This document shows positions 47,938-55,907 of a stretch of DNA of 64,000 bases, one piece after another; position 1 is the first letter of the stretch; every line of letters starts with the position of its first letter. The notes below the pieces were generated by a model that was not told the origin of the DNA, made no database searches, and saw only the letters and a list, made by a program, of their open reading frames with translations. Location of the stretch: assembly GCF_001306915.1 (NCBI RefSeq), contig NZ_LJTC01000012.1, positions 5,855 to 69,854 on the forward strand, given 5' to 3'. The position numbers were made by a program, and so were the translations under genes. This stretch comes from Pseudoalteromonas lipolytica. GTDB lineage: Bacteria; Pseudomonadota; Gammaproteobacteria; Enterobacterales; Alteromonadaceae.

Positions 47938-47965
47938 TTGCAAACACATCGGATTATTGTAGAAT
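47938..47965 (+). promoter_or_regulatory. Sigma70 promoter of the tRNA-Gly array
   Basis: TTGCAA and TAGAAT are 16 bases apart, ahead of a GC-rich discriminator (CCTGCCCCGC) typical of growth-rate-controlled stable RNA promoters. A small AACCCC/GGGGTT hairpin (47986-48000) follows before the first tRNA. Confidence 0.7.
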
Positions 47966-48043
47966 CCTGCCCCGCTTAAGACGTTAACCCCCGCGGGGTT
48001 GGTATGTCTTTAGCTAAACTTTTATAGTTGAAAGTTATAATTT

Positions 48044-48119
48044 GCGGCACTAGCTCAGTTGGTAGAGCGCAACCTTGCCAAGGTTGAGGTCACGAGTTCG
48101 AGCCTCGTGTGCCGCTCCA
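48044..48119 (+). tRNA. tRNA-Gly (anticodon GCC), copy 1
   Basis: 76 bases. The acceptor stem GCGGCAC pairs with GTGCCGC, the anticodon arm is CAACC-TTGCCAA-GGTTG (anticodon GCC), the T-arm has TTCGAGC, and CCA is encoded. The CCA end is the first strand of a 9-bp hairpin with the spacer (48117-48141). Confidence 0.97.
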
Positions 48120-48141
48120 ATTTCTCACCAAAAGAAATTGG
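48117..48141 (+). other. Hairpin embedding the tRNA 3' CCA
   Basis: CCAATTTCT and AGAAATTGG form a perfect 9-bp stem, the CCA of tRNA copy 1 being its first bases. It is repeated after copies 2 (48378-48402) and 3 (48637-48661) but not after copy 4. It may act in 3' processing. Confidence 0.65.
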
Positions 48142-48221
48142 CTTAAGTTTCAAGAAGAAAGTTGAAAGCACTAAGCTATTCAAACTTGTAACTTGAATCT
48201 TGTAACTAGAAACTATTTGAT

Positions 48222-48280
48222 GCGGCACTAGCTCAGTTGCCAGAACGTTTCACCGCAACCTTCAGGTTGTGAGACAACGG
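48222..48280 (+). pseudogene. Decayed tRNA-Gly fragment 1
   Basis: It begins identically to the intact tRNA (GCGGCACTAGCTCAGTTG). It then diverges: the D-arm is broken (CCAGAACG), the anticodon loop is shortened to TTCA between CAACC and GGTTG, and the T-arm and acceptor 3' strand are absent. It cannot form a functional tRNA. Confidence 0.8.
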
Positions 48281-48304
48281 ACAAATTACTGACTACTTTT
48301 GAAT

Positions 48305-48380
48305 GCGGCACTAGCTCAGTTGGTAGAGCGCAACCTTGCCAAGGTTGAGGTCACGAGTTCGAGCCTCGTGTGCCGCTCCA
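48305..48380 (+). tRNA. tRNA-Gly (anticodon GCC), copy 2
   Basis: 76 bases, identical to copy 1 including the encoded CCA and GCC anticodon. Confidence 0.97.
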
Positions 48381-48482
48381 ATTTCTCACCAAAAGAAATT
48401 GGCCTAAGTTTCAAGAATAAAGTTGAAAGCTCCAAGCTATTCAAACTTGTAACTTGAATCTTGTAACTAGAAACTATTTGAT

Positions 48483-48541
48483 GCGGCACTAGCTCAGTTG
48501 CCAGAACGTTTCACCGCAACCTTCAGGTTGTGCGACAACGG
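48483..48541 (+). pseudogene. Decayed tRNA-Gly fragment 2
   Basis: The same fragment as 48222-48280 with one visible change (GTGCGAC for GTGAGAC). The identical damage shows that decay preceded the tandem duplication. Confidence 0.8.
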
Positions 48542-48563
48542 ACAAATCACTGACTACTTAAAA

Positions 48564-48639
48564 GCGGCACTAGCTCAGTTGGTAGAGCGCAACCTTGCCA
48601 AGGTTGAGGTCACGAGTTCGAGCCTCGTGTGCCGCTCCA
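48564..48639 (+). tRNA. tRNA-Gly (anticodon GCC), copy 3
   Basis: 76 bases, identical to copies 1 and 2, with encoded CCA. Confidence 0.97.
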
Positions 48640-48731
48640 ATTTCTCACCAAAAGAAATTGGCTTAAGTTTCAAGGGGAAAGTTGAAAGCATTAGCTTGAA
48701 ACTAGAAACTTGCAGCTTACAACTTATTTAT

Positions 48732-48807
48732 GCGGCACTAGCTCAGTTGGTAGAGCGCAACCTTGCCAAGGTTGAGGTCACGAGTTCGAGCCTCGTGTGC
48801 CGCTCCA
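48732..48807 (+). tRNA. tRNA-Gly (anticodon GCC), copy 4
   Basis: 76 bases, identical to the other copies. The sequence after CCA differs (ATCTCTAAAAAATC), so the processing hairpin is missing here. No strong terminator is visible downstream. Confidence 0.97.
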
Positions 48808-48862
48808 ATCTCTAAAAAATCCCAAAACACTTTCTTAAATAATTTAGTTAATAGCAAGATTT

Positions 48863-48942
48863 GCTTACAGCTTACAGCTTACAGCTTACAGCTTACAGCT
48901 TACAGCTTACAGCCTACAGCTTACAGCTTACAGCTTACAGCT
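48863..48942. repeat. Heptanucleotide tandem repeat (GCTTACA)n
   Basis: 80 bases of GCTTACA, about 11.4 units, with one interrupted unit (GCCTACA near 48912). It ends 4 bases before the stop codon of the yjbQ gene on the other strand and lies after the last tRNA. Length polymorphism by slippage is expected. Confidence 0.92.
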
Positions 48943-48946
48943 AGTT

Positions 48947-49372
48947 TTAGATCTGACCTTGAATCGTCGCGACAATGCGTCTTACACCGCCATGATCTCG
49001 GTGTTCGCCTAAATAGATACCTTGCCAGGTACCAAGCATTAAACGGCCTTGGTTAATTGGAATAGTGAGTTCAGCACCTAAAGTACTGCTTTTTATGTGG
49101 GCAGGCATGTCGTCATCACCTTCATAATCATGGCGGTAATAACTTTGTCGTTCTGGCACAAAATGATTGAAGTGACTTTCCATATCCATTCTAACTGTAG
49201 GATCTGCATTTTCGTTAATAGTTAAGCTTGCAGAAGTGTGTTGAATGAATAGGTGTAATAAGCCGACTTTGTATTGTGTTATCTCTGGAAGTTGCCGAAG
49301 TAGCTCGTCATCAATGATGTGAAAGCCTCGTGAGCGAGGCTTCAATTGAATGGTTTTTTGCTGCCAGCTCAT
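48947..49372 (-). CDS. yjbQ: YjbQ family protein (UPF0047)
   Basis: 141 residues, the YjbQ/TIGR00149 fold. [20 protein letters not shown] and the C-terminal [17 protein letters not shown] are the conserved histidine- and Glu-bearing motifs. Members can complement loss of ThiE (secondary thiamine-phosphate synthase activity) but the physiological role is uncertain. It overlaps the upstream cheX gene by 4 bases (ATGA), so the two are co-translated. Its stop codon is 4 bases from a heptamer repeat. Confidence 0.93.
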   Translation of the reverse strand: MSWQQKTIQLKPRSRGFHIIDDELLRQLPEITQYKVGLLHLFIQHTSASLTINENADPTVRMDMESHFNHFVPERQSYYRHDYEGDDDMPAHIKSSTLGAELTIPINQGRLMLGTWQGIYLGEHRDHGGVRRIVATIQGQI

Positions 49373-49836
49373 AGTTTATCAAAGCTAACTTCAATATTGG
49401 CGTTACCATCAGCTGACGTGAATGGAATTAATACCTTGGCGCCTTCACATTTATGAGCAATTGTATGTCCCTTACCAGACACTACAACTGGCGTTGCCAT
49501 ATCAAACTCATAGCCTTTTTCGCCAAGTAGATTTTTTGCGCCACCTGTTACCATGTTAGTAATTTCACCTACCATGTCGGTTACTTCTTCATTTACCGTA
49601 TCAGGGCGTTCACCTAGCATTCTTTCCATAATGGTCAGAGCTAGATTTTCATCAAAGGTGATTGAAAGTGAACCTTTAGTTTGTGGGCCAACCATACCAA
49701 TCAAACCTGATACATCGCCACGGGCTAGTTCGTCTTTCTTTAAACTAGGTTTACCCGGCTTTAATTCTGTTTGAGCCATGGTGCTCAATACATTTAATAA
49801 TGATGATAAAAAAGGGTTGATGAACTCCACATTCAT
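49369..49836 (-). CDS. cheX: CheX-like chemotaxis phosphatase
   Basis: 155 residues in the CheC/CheX/FliY family. The phosphatase motif ExxN appears as EITN within [18 protein letters not shown]; only this single helix pair is present, as in CheX. It dephosphorylates CheY-type receivers. No other chemotaxis gene is near, so it probably serves a distant array. First gene of a coupled pair with yjbQ. Confidence 0.9.
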   Translation of the reverse strand: MNVEFINPFLSSLLNVLSTMAQTELKPGKPSLKKDELARGDVSGLIGMVGPQTKGSLSITFDENLALTIMERMLGERPDTVNEEVTDMVGEITNMVTGGAKNLLGEKGYEFDMATPVVVSGKGHTIAHKCEGAKVLIPFTSADGNANIEVSFDKL

Positions 49837-49909
49837 TATTTATTTTCCCTTAGGTTTCGAAATGCCGTTAATCATACTTTAAGTGTAGTGGTTGTTTCAA
49901 ACACCGCAC

Positions 49910-50344
49910 TTATTCTTTGCATTTTTCGCATTTACCATGCGCTTCGATTGTTTGTCCAGAGACAATAAATCCACTTTCTGCAGCTAAGTTATTAAGTTCA
50001 TGAGAAATTACTGTTGAATGTAATTCTTTTACATAACCACAGCTATCACAAATTAATAATTGTACAGGGTGGATGTGATCAAAATGATGGCACAACATAA
50101 ATGAGTTGGTGCTTTCAATTTTATGAATAAAGCCAAGTTCCGATAAGAAATCGAGCGCTCGATAAATAGTGGCTGGTTTTGCGCCTGATTCAGTTAATTT
50201 AAGTTGTTCTAATAGGTCATAAGCACCCACACCACCTTGCGCACTAGCTAATAGGCGGAATACTTTTTCACGGATGGGTGTGAAACGAGCACCACGATTA
50301 TCGCATACTTGTTTTGCTTTACTGACGAGTGATTCTATATTCAT
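49910..50344 (-). CDS. zur: Zinc uptake regulator Zur (Fur family)
   Basis: 144 residues. N-terminal winged helix with RFTPIREKVFRLL and a recognition helix in KPATIYRALDFL. Structural-zinc cysteine pairs CDSCG and CEKCK are present, with HHFDHIHPV. The pattern fits Zur rather than Fur, whose regulatory HHDH segment differs. A Zn-loaded repressor of uptake genes; targets are not in this window. Divergent from marC. Confidence 0.88.
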   Translation of the reverse strand: MNIESLVSKAKQVCDNRGARFTPIREKVFRLLASAQGGVGAYDLLEQLKLTESGAKPATIYRALDFLSELGFIHKIESTNSFMLCHHFDHIHPVQLLICDSCGYVKELHSTVISHELNNLAAESGFIVSGQTIEAHGKCEKCKE

Positions 50345-50438
50345 CTTCTCTTATCCTTACGCTACCGTGATATACTAACATACTGTATTGTAGTTGCAGT
50401 GTTTTTATTCGCTAACACGTTTTTAGGGAGTTTGATTA

Positions 50439-51059
50439 ATGAGTGAATTGCTAGCGGCATTCATTTTCTTTTTTGCGGTAATCGATCCAATAGGCACAGT
50501 TCCCGTTTTTATTGCTGTTACGCGCTGGGATGATGCTAAGTTCAAACGCAAAGTTGCTTTAAAGGCGGTTGGCGTTTCGGCGCTGGTTTTATTATTTTTT
50601 GTTGTTGCAGGTGAGCTACTCTTAAACGCGATTAACATTCCTCTTTCGGCGTTTCAGATTGCTGGAGGAATTGTGCTATTACTTTTTGCACTGTCGATGA
50701 TATTTGGTGAAAGTAAACCTGAAACCGAGATAAAAAGCGTTCGTGATAGCACTGAAACCGCTATTTTTCCTTTGGCTATTCCTTCTATTGCCAGTCCGGG
50801 TGCCATGCTTGGTGCAGTACTAATGACTCGAAATACCGAATACACTTGGTATGAACAGCTTGTAACTTCCTCAATCATGCTTTTGGTATTAGTAATTGTG
50901 TTGGTTTTACTTCTACTTGCTACGCATGTTCATAAGTTAATAGGCGATAGTGGCGCAAGTATCATTAGCCGGGTGATGGGTTTAATTCTATCGTCAGTGG
51001 CGGTGACTAATATCTTAGGTGGTATTGCTCACTATTTTGGTTTAAGTGTCGTTGCGTAG
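50439..51059 (+). CDS. MarC/YhgN family inner-membrane protein
   Basis: 206 residues with about six transmembrane helices. The N-terminus AFIFFFAVIDPIGTVPVFIAVT and central IAIPSIASPGAMLGAVL are MarC-family signatures. The family was once tied to multiple antibiotic resistance, but that role has been withdrawn; function unknown. AGGGAGTTTGATTA precedes the ATG. Adjacent to zur but divergent. Confidence 0.9.
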   Translation: MSELLAAFIFFFAVIDPIGTVPVFIAVTRWDDAKFKRKVALKAVGVSALVLLFFVVAGELLLNAINIPLSAFQIAGGIVLLLFALSMIFGESKPETEIKSVRDSTETAIFPLAIPSIASPGAMLGAVLMTRNTEYTWYEQLVTSSIMLLVLVIVLVLLLLATHVHKLIGDSGASIISRVMGLILSSVAVTNILGGIAHYFGLSVVA

Positions 51060-51156
51060 TTTAATTTAAAGTGCATTTTCAGTGATTTAAATTTTGAATA
51101 ATTGCCTTCTTTTATCTAACTTTAAAGAAGGCAATATAAATTTTAAGGAACAAAGA

Positions 51157-51636
51157 ATGCTAATCAAAAACGTTGTTTTATCTGTCTTTCTGGTTTTTAG
51201 TTTAGGTGCTTGCATGGAGCCGACCTATGATAGTGGTAAGCTAAAAGTCATCGAAGTAACAGATCATGATTTTAAAATTAATGGTGAAAGCGCCGTAACT
51301 GTAATTGTTGGTCATGCCAATGTGGCTGAATATAGCTTCTCACTTCGTAAAAGTGATTTAAAGAAAGGCACGCTCCTGCAGTCTGTGTCTGACAGTAATC
51401 CAAATGTCCGTGCTGATGGTACCTTCTTTAGCGAGTATTATGTGCAATCAAAAGATCACGACACGCGAGCATCAATTGAAATTGTAGAAATAGACCCCGT
51501 TGAGAAAATCGCACGAATAGCTGTTGGTGCTAAGCTAGTTAACCTGAAAAATGAGGATTACAAAGAACTCGAAATTACTGTTTTAGAGCTTACGGGCCAA
51601 AATCTTGAACATCTTCTAAATGAAGTGAAGATGTAA
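51157..51636 (+). CDS. Putative lipoprotein of unknown function
   Basis: 159 residues. Lipoprotein signal with lipobox SLGAC (near residue 17) and no domain I recognise. The body alternates charged and beta-prone segments. ATG 51157 is preferred for AAGGAACAAAGA upstream and the proper signal; the frame is open back to 51094. It sits between marC and dusA with non-coding gaps on both sides. Confidence 0.75.
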   Translation: MLIKNVVLSVFLVFSLGACMEPTYDSGKLKVIEVTDHDFKINGESAVTVIVGHANVAEYSFSLRKSDLKKGTLLQSVSDSNPNVRADGTFFSEYYVQSKDHDTRASIEIVEIDPVEKIARIAVGAKLVNLKNEDYKELEITVLELTGQNLEHLLNEVKM

Positions 51637-51870
51637 CCTTTCCATTTTTGCTTATTCTTCAAAGAAGTGAGATTGCAGTACACTTCTTCGTCTCTTTTCA
51701 TCATCTGATCTTCGATTAAGCCATGCCGGGAGTTAGCTTCGGTGGTATAATGGCTGCAATTTTTCATTCGGTGCATGCCTAAAGGTATGTGTCATCGCTA
51801 TATTAAGCGTTAATCGTATTAGGTAATTTAAGTTGCAAGTAAATGCATTGATCTTTAAAGGGGCCATGTT

Positions 51871-52848
51871 ATGAGCACAACGACATTAAACCGCCGTTTT
51901 TCCGTGGCACCCATGTTAGATTGGACTGATCGTCACTGTCGAACCTTTCACCGCAAAATGACTAAGCATGCTGTGCTTTACACTGAGATGGTGACAACCG
52001 GCGCTATATTATTTGGTAAGGGCGATTACTTACATTTTAATGAGCATGAAGGTCCAGTGGCATTGCAACTTGGTGGCTCAGATCCTGAAGCGTTGGCTAA
52101 GTGTGCAAAGTTAGCAGCAGAGCGCGGTTATCATGAAGTAAATTTAAATGTTGGCTGTCCGTCTGACCGTGTGCAAAATGGTCGTTTTGGTGCTTGTTTA
52201 ATGGCTGAGCCTAAACTGGTTGCTGACTGCGTTGCTGCAATGAAGGCCGAAGTGACTATTCCTGTTACAGTTAAAACGCGCATTGGTATTGATGAGCAAG
52301 ACTCGTATGAGTTTTTATGTGCTTTAATTGAAGCGAGTCATGATGTTGGTTGTGATGACTTTATTATTCATGCGCGTAAAGCGTGGTTAAATGGCTTAAG
52401 CCCAAAAGAGAATCGTGAGATCCCACCTCTGGATTACCCGCGCGTTTATCAGTTGAAGAAAGATTATCCGCAACTGCACTTAAGCTTAAATGGTGGCGTG
52501 AAAACAATTGCTGATAGTGTGGCTCACCTTGATTATGTTGATGGCATCATGATTGGTCGTGAGGCGTATAGTAATCCGTTTATTTTGTCTGAGGTCGACG
52601 AAAATATTTATGGTGATGAAGCCTTTACGCTAAGTCGTCATCAGGTTGTACGCTCGATGTATGACTATATTGAAGATGAAATGAGCAAAGGCGCTAACTT
52701 TTGGCATATTGCTCGCCATATGTTGGGGATTTTCCAAGGCCAACCTGGTGCGCGTGGTTTCAGACGCCACCTTTCAGAAAAAGGCCATGGTAAAGCGGCC
52801 GATTTATCTGTTATGGATAAAGCTTTAAGTTTTGTCCCAGAAGCCTAA
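51871..52848 (+). CDS. dusA: tRNA-dihydrouridine(20/20a) synthase DusA
   Basis: 325 residues, FMN-dependent. It reduces U20/U20a in the tRNA D-loop. The catalytic Cys96 is in [16 protein letters not shown]. The N-terminal [16 protein letters not shown] and [13 protein letters not shown] are DusA-type signatures. The 5' end of dusA is a known insertion hotspot for some integrative elements in other proteobacteria; none is inserted here. Followed by an intrinsic terminator. Confidence 0.95.
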   Translation: MSTTTLNRRFSVAPMLDWTDRHCRTFHRKMTKHAVLYTEMVTTGAILFGKGDYLHFNEHEGPVALQLGGSDPEALAKCAKLAAERGYHEVNLNVGCPSDRVQNGRFGACLMAEPKLVADCVAAMKAEVTIPVTVKTRIGIDEQDSYEFLCALIEASHDVGCDDFIIHARKAWLNGLSPKENREIPPLDYPRVYQLKKDYPQLHLSLNGGVKTIADSVAHLDYVDGIMIGREAYSNPFILSEVDENIYGDEAFTLSRHQVVRSMYDYIEDEMSKGANFWHIARHMLGIFQGQPGARGFRRHLSEKGHGKAADLSVMDKALSFVPEA

Positions 52849-52876
52849 TCACAAGCCTATTAAAAATAGCCTATTT

Positions 52877-52902
52877 AAAAGCCACATTTTGTGGCTTTTT
52901 TT
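52877..52902 (+). terminator. Intrinsic terminator of dusA
   Basis: AAAAGCCAC and GTGGCTTTT pair around a five-base loop and are followed by further T's, 30 bases after the stop. Confidence 0.9.
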
Positions 52903-53037
52903 GATCCTAAAATTTAGTGAAAAAGTTAATTATTTAGTCAAATTAGTTATTTTTCATTCAGTCACTAGTCAGCCTGAATCTAAATTTAATTAATCTAACT
53001 TATTGTATATAAATAATAAATTTATTTTATTCGTTAG

Positions 53038-53054
53038 TTGGCACAAGAATTGGA
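53038..53054 (+). promoter_or_regulatory. Sigma54-type -24/-12 promoter of the psp operon
   Basis: TTGGCACAAGAATTGGA has GG at -24 and GG (in place of the consensus GC) at -12, exactly ten bases apart. The E. coli pspA promoter also departs from the -12 GC. It is 42 bases before pspA. PspF is expected as activator but is not encoded in this window. Confidence 0.75.
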
Positions 53055-53096
53055 ATCTCCTAGCTGTATTAACCCAATAATCAACAGGAGAGTCAC

Positions 53097-53771
53097 ATGG
53101 GTGTATTAAATCGCGTAAATGACATTATTCAGGCAAACCTTTCTGCAGCATTAGACAAAGCTGAAGATCCTGAAAAGTTACTTAATCTTCTCGTGCAAGA
53201 AATGCAGGATGCCCTGACTGAATGCCGTGCAACTGCTGCGACATTTTTAACGCAAGAAAAACAAATGAAGCGTGAAATTGCAGCGAAACAAGCGAAAGTA
53301 GCAGACTGGCAAGCGAAAGCAGAAAAAGCGTTGAGTAAAGATCGTGATGATCTTGCCAAAGCAGCATTAGTTGAAAAGCAGCGTTTAACGACAGAAATCG
53401 AAGCACAACAAGCTGAAATGGATAAAGTGGCAGAGTCACTCGCTAAATTGACAGAGGATTGTCAGCGTTTACAAAACAAGCTTGCAGATGCAAAAGCCAA
53501 ACAGCTGACTTACATGCAAAAAGAACGCGTTGTTACAGCACGCTTAAAAGTAAAAGAGCAGCTGCATAGCAGTAAAGTTGAAGATGCATTAGCACGTTTT
53601 GACTACTTAGAGCAGCGCGTTGAAAACATTGAGTCGCAAGTGGAAGCGTATGAACTTACACAAGGTGATGCTGCAAATTCAACAGCAGCACAAATCGCAG
53701 CCCTTGAGAAAGATGAGGCTATCGATAAAGAGCTTGCAGATTTAAAAGCAACGATGAAGCAGTCGGCTTAG
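53097..53771 (+). CDS. pspA: Phage shock protein A (membrane-stress effector)
   Basis: 224 residues, almost entirely coiled-coil (PspA/IM30). It binds stressed inner membranes and holds the activator PspF inactive. MGVLNRVNDIIQANLSAALD is the amphipathic start. First gene after a sigma54-like promoter. A 7-bp gap to pspC marks an operon. CAGGAGAGTCAC is a strong ribosome site. Confidence 0.95.
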   Translation: MGVLNRVNDIIQANLSAALDKAEDPEKLLNLLVQEMQDALTECRATAATFLTQEKQMKREIAAKQAKVADWQAKAEKALSKDRDDLAKAALVEKQRLTTEIEAQQAEMDKVAESLAKLTEDCQRLQNKLADAKAKQLTYMQKERVVTARLKVKEQLHSSKVEDALARFDYLEQRVENIESQVEAYELTQGDAANSTAAQIAALEKDEAIDKELADLKATMKQSA

Positions 53772-53778
53772 GAGGTTA

Positions 53779-53988
53779 ATGATGAATACTTATCACACAT
53801 CGACACGTTGGTACCGTGATCTAAGTAACAAAAAGATCTCGGGTGTGTGTAGCGGACTCGCTGCGCGCTTGGGATTCCCGGTATGGTCAACACGCTTGGT
53901 CATGATCATATTACTTATTCAAATGCCGCTGTTAATCGGCGTGGGTTATTTAGTGGCTCATTGCACTTTACCAGTGAAAGGTTACTAG
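53779..53988 (+). CDS. pspC: PspC-domain envelope stress protein
   Basis: 69 residues, the minimal PspC domain: a short cytoplasmic start with RDLSNKKISGVCSGLAARLG, then one hydrophobic helix (LVMIILLIQMPLLIGVGYLVA). PspC senses secretin or membrane stress together with PspB in enterobacteria. No pspB is found between pspA and pspC, nor nearby. TAGGAGGTTA is its ribosome site. It is followed by a 9-bp gap. Confidence 0.9.
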   Translation: MMNTYHTSTRWYRDLSNKKISGVCSGLAARLGFPVWSTRLVMIILLIQMPLLIGVGYLVAHCTLPVKGY

Positions 53989-53997
53989 GAGTAGAGC

Positions 53998-54324
53998 ATG
54001 AAAACGTTAGCTATCATCATTTTGGCAATGTTATTACTATGCACTGATGCAGTTTCATTTGTATCCTTTGACTCATGGCAATTACCATTGTCAATTGCTG
54101 ACATGAGTTGGGCTGGGCTTGAAGTCATCGGTGCAATAGTGGCAGTCATTGCCGTCGTTGCAGGTGTGGCGTTATTTACTATTGGCCTACTTGGCGCAGG
54201 TGTTGTTGCTTTGATTGGTGTTGTGCTTGCGTTTTTATTTGGCTCAGTAATGATTGCATGGCCACTTTTACTTATCGCGGCATTATGCTGGTTGATTGCC
54301 GATAACAAAAAATCGCCAGCTTAA
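53998..54324 (+). CDS. Small three-helix membrane protein in the psp operon, unknown family
   Basis: 108 residues with about three transmembrane segments (1-22, 41-62, 68-98) and a short soluble loop. Short and hydrophobic like PspG/PspD, but I cannot align it convincingly with either. CTAGGAGTAGAGC provides the ribosome site and the gap to pspC is 9 bp. Position suggests it replaces PspB or another Psp membrane partner; that is inference. Confidence 0.75.
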   Translation: MKTLAIIILAMLLLCTDAVSFVSFDSWQLPLSIADMSWAGLEVIGAIVAVIAVVAGVALFTIGLLGAGVVALIGVVLAFLFGSVMIAWPLLLIAALCWLIADNKKSPA

Positions 54325-54404
54325 GGTACGAATAAACTGCCTTAATACATAAAATATGCTAAATTTAGCGGGTAAGTTAATGTCTTAACAAGGATTAAAA
54401 CATA

Positions 54405-54911
54405 ATGAAACTGTGGCCCGCACTCTCTTTTCTTACCGCAAGCTTATTCTTTAGTACTTTTTCATCTGCCCATAGTGGTCATGACCACAGCGATGTTGCC
54501 GAAGTTACTGTAAGTAACGCGCAGGTACGTGAATTTTTACCAGCCAGTAAAGCAAGTGTTGCTTATCTGACCATTACTAACCCAAGTGAACACGCAGCAG
54601 TGTTAACTAAAGCAGAGCTTGATGGTTTAGGTCGTGTTGAAATTCATCAACATACTCATGTTGATGGCATGATGAAAATGGAACAGGTTTTATCATTAAA
54701 AATTGATGGCCACAGCAGTGTTGAATTTAAACCAGGTGGTTATCACTTAATGGTGTTTGAACCTGAAGAGCAGCTAAAAGCAGGGCAAGAGCGCAAACTC
54801 ACGCTATATTTTAATGACGGCAATCGAGTTTTTACTCAAGCTAAAGTTGTGTCTTTACAAGAAATGTCTGAACAGGCATCACAAAAAAGTAAAGGGCACT
54901 CACATCACTAG
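54405..54911 (+). CDS. Copper chaperone PCu(A)C-like periplasmic protein
   Basis: 168 residues. Signal peptide (about 1-22) followed by a His-rich start (HSGHDH) and a PCu(A)C domain. The copper site pattern is visible: EIHQHTHVDGMMKM early and GGYHLMVF later, with a His-rich tail (KGHSHH). The family hands Cu(I) to cytochrome oxidase assembly. It is 80 bp after the psp membrane protein and 8 bp before a DUF2333 gene. Confidence 0.9.
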   Translation: MKLWPALSFLTASLFFSTFSSAHSGHDHSDVAEVTVSNAQVREFLPASKASVAYLTITNPSEHAAVLTKAELDGLGRVEIHQHTHVDGMMKMEQVLSLKIDGHSSVEFKPGGYHLMVFEPEEQLKAGQERKLTLYFNDGNRVFTQAKVVSLQEMSEQASQKSKGHSHH

Positions 54912-54919
54912 GAGATATT

Positions 54920-55906
54920 ATGTCTGAGCATAAAGGAAAAATAGCCAGTGCATTACTTATTATATTAATTATTTTTTACGCGATTGCTGTTTACTGGAGT
55001 AGTGAACCAGCTCGTATGGATGTTGTAAGTAAGGCTAAACAAGAAGCGCAGATGCGTGGTGAAAAGTTTGTAACAGGCTATACAACAACCACAACGTTGA
55101 TCAATGTAGCAAGTACATTATTAAATAAGCCTGGCGGCTATTTATCTAACGATATGATGCCACCGAGCGTAATGATGGATAACATGCCGGCGTGGGAATA
55201 TGGCGCGCTTGAAATGACCCGCGATTTAGTCTTGTCGATGCGTAAAGATTTCAGCCGTTCTCAGTCTCAATCAACTGAACACGAAGCGTTAAAAAAAGCA
55301 CAACCGCAATTTAATATTAGCTCGGTAGCATGGGCATGGCCAAGTGCTGAAACTGAGTATCAAAAGGGCATTGATTTACTCGTTGTGTACCGCACTCAAA
55401 TTGCCGATCAGAACGATCGTGATAGTCAATTTTATGCGCGTGCAGATAACTTACGTGGCTGGCTAAAAGAAGCAGAAAAACGTCTTGGCAGCTTGAGCCA
55501 GCGTTTAAGTGCAAGTGTTGGTCAAGATCGTTTGAATACAGATTTAGCAGGTGATACCGCGGCTCATCAAGCAACTTATGCTCCTTTACAGAACCAAGTG
55601 AAAACATCTTGGTGGCAAATTGATGATGTGTTTTATGAATCGCGTGGTGCAACGTGGGCATTACTACACTTTTTGCAAGCGGTTGAATATGATTTTGCCG
55701 ATGTCTTAGAAAAGAAAAACGCTCGTGTTAGTCTGCAACAAATTATTCGTGAATTAGAGGCCACGCAAGAAACAGTGTGGAGCCCAATGATCTTAAATGG
55801 CAGTGGCTTTGGTTTTGTAGCTAACCACTCACTGGTCATGGCGAATTATATTTCTCGAGCCAATGCGGCTCTAATTGAACTTAGCGAACTTTTAGCGCAA
55901 GGATAA
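54920..55906 (+). CDS. DUF2333 family membrane-anchored protein
   Basis: 328 residues. One N-terminal transmembrane helix (about 8-28, ALLIILIIFYAIAVYW) and a large extracytoplasmic domain with GGYLSNDMMPP, MPAWEYGALE, WWQIDDVFYE and GSGFGFVANHSLVMANYI. These match DUF2333, a family of unknown function in gammaproteobacteria. It is one base from the barrel gene that follows, so the three genes PCu(A)C, DUF2333 and barrel are one unit. Confidence 0.88.
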   Translation: MSEHKGKIASALLIILIIFYAIAVYWSSEPARMDVVSKAKQEAQMRGEKFVTGYTTTTTLINVASTLLNKPGGYLSNDMMPPSVMMDNMPAWEYGALEMTRDLVLSMRKDFSRSQSQSTEHEALKKAQPQFNISSVAWAWPSAETEYQKGIDLLVVYRTQIADQNDRDSQFYARADNLRGWLKEAEKRLGSLSQRLSASVGQDRLNTDLAGDTAAHQATYAPLQNQVKTSWWQIDDVFYESRGATWALLHFLQAVEYDFADVLEKKNARVSLQQIIRELEATQETVWSPMILNGSGFGFVANHSLVMANYISRANAALIELSELLAQG

Positions 55907-55907
55907 A

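Larger units (their letters stand above)
48044..48563. repeat. Tandem duplicated unit of tRNA-Gly, spacer and tRNA fragment
   Basis: Two units of about 260 bp (48044-48304 and 48305-48563) share the order intact tRNA-Gly, hairpin spacer, decayed tRNA-Gly. They differ at only a few positions (for example AAGAAGAAAG versus AAGAATAAAG, and GTGAGAC versus GTGCGAC). A third unit, 48564-48731, has the tRNA and a shortened spacer without the fragment. Confidence 0.85.

Noticed and set aside
48863..48942. CRISPR-like array
   Set aside because: The units are 7 bases with no spacers, so this is a simple tandem repeat.
48498..49056. Protein-coding frames across the tRNA-Gly array and heptamer repeat
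   Set aside because: They translate tRNA genes and a simple repeat, have no ribosome site and no plausible protein composition.
50345..50438. Zur box between zur and marC
   Set aside because: GTGATATACTAACATAC is AT-rich and vaguely palindromic but too far from the Zur consensus to support.
51871..52848. Integrative element at dusA
   Set aside because: dusA is a known insertion site in other bacteria, but the gene is complete, its flanks are ordinary and there is no integrase or direct repeat.
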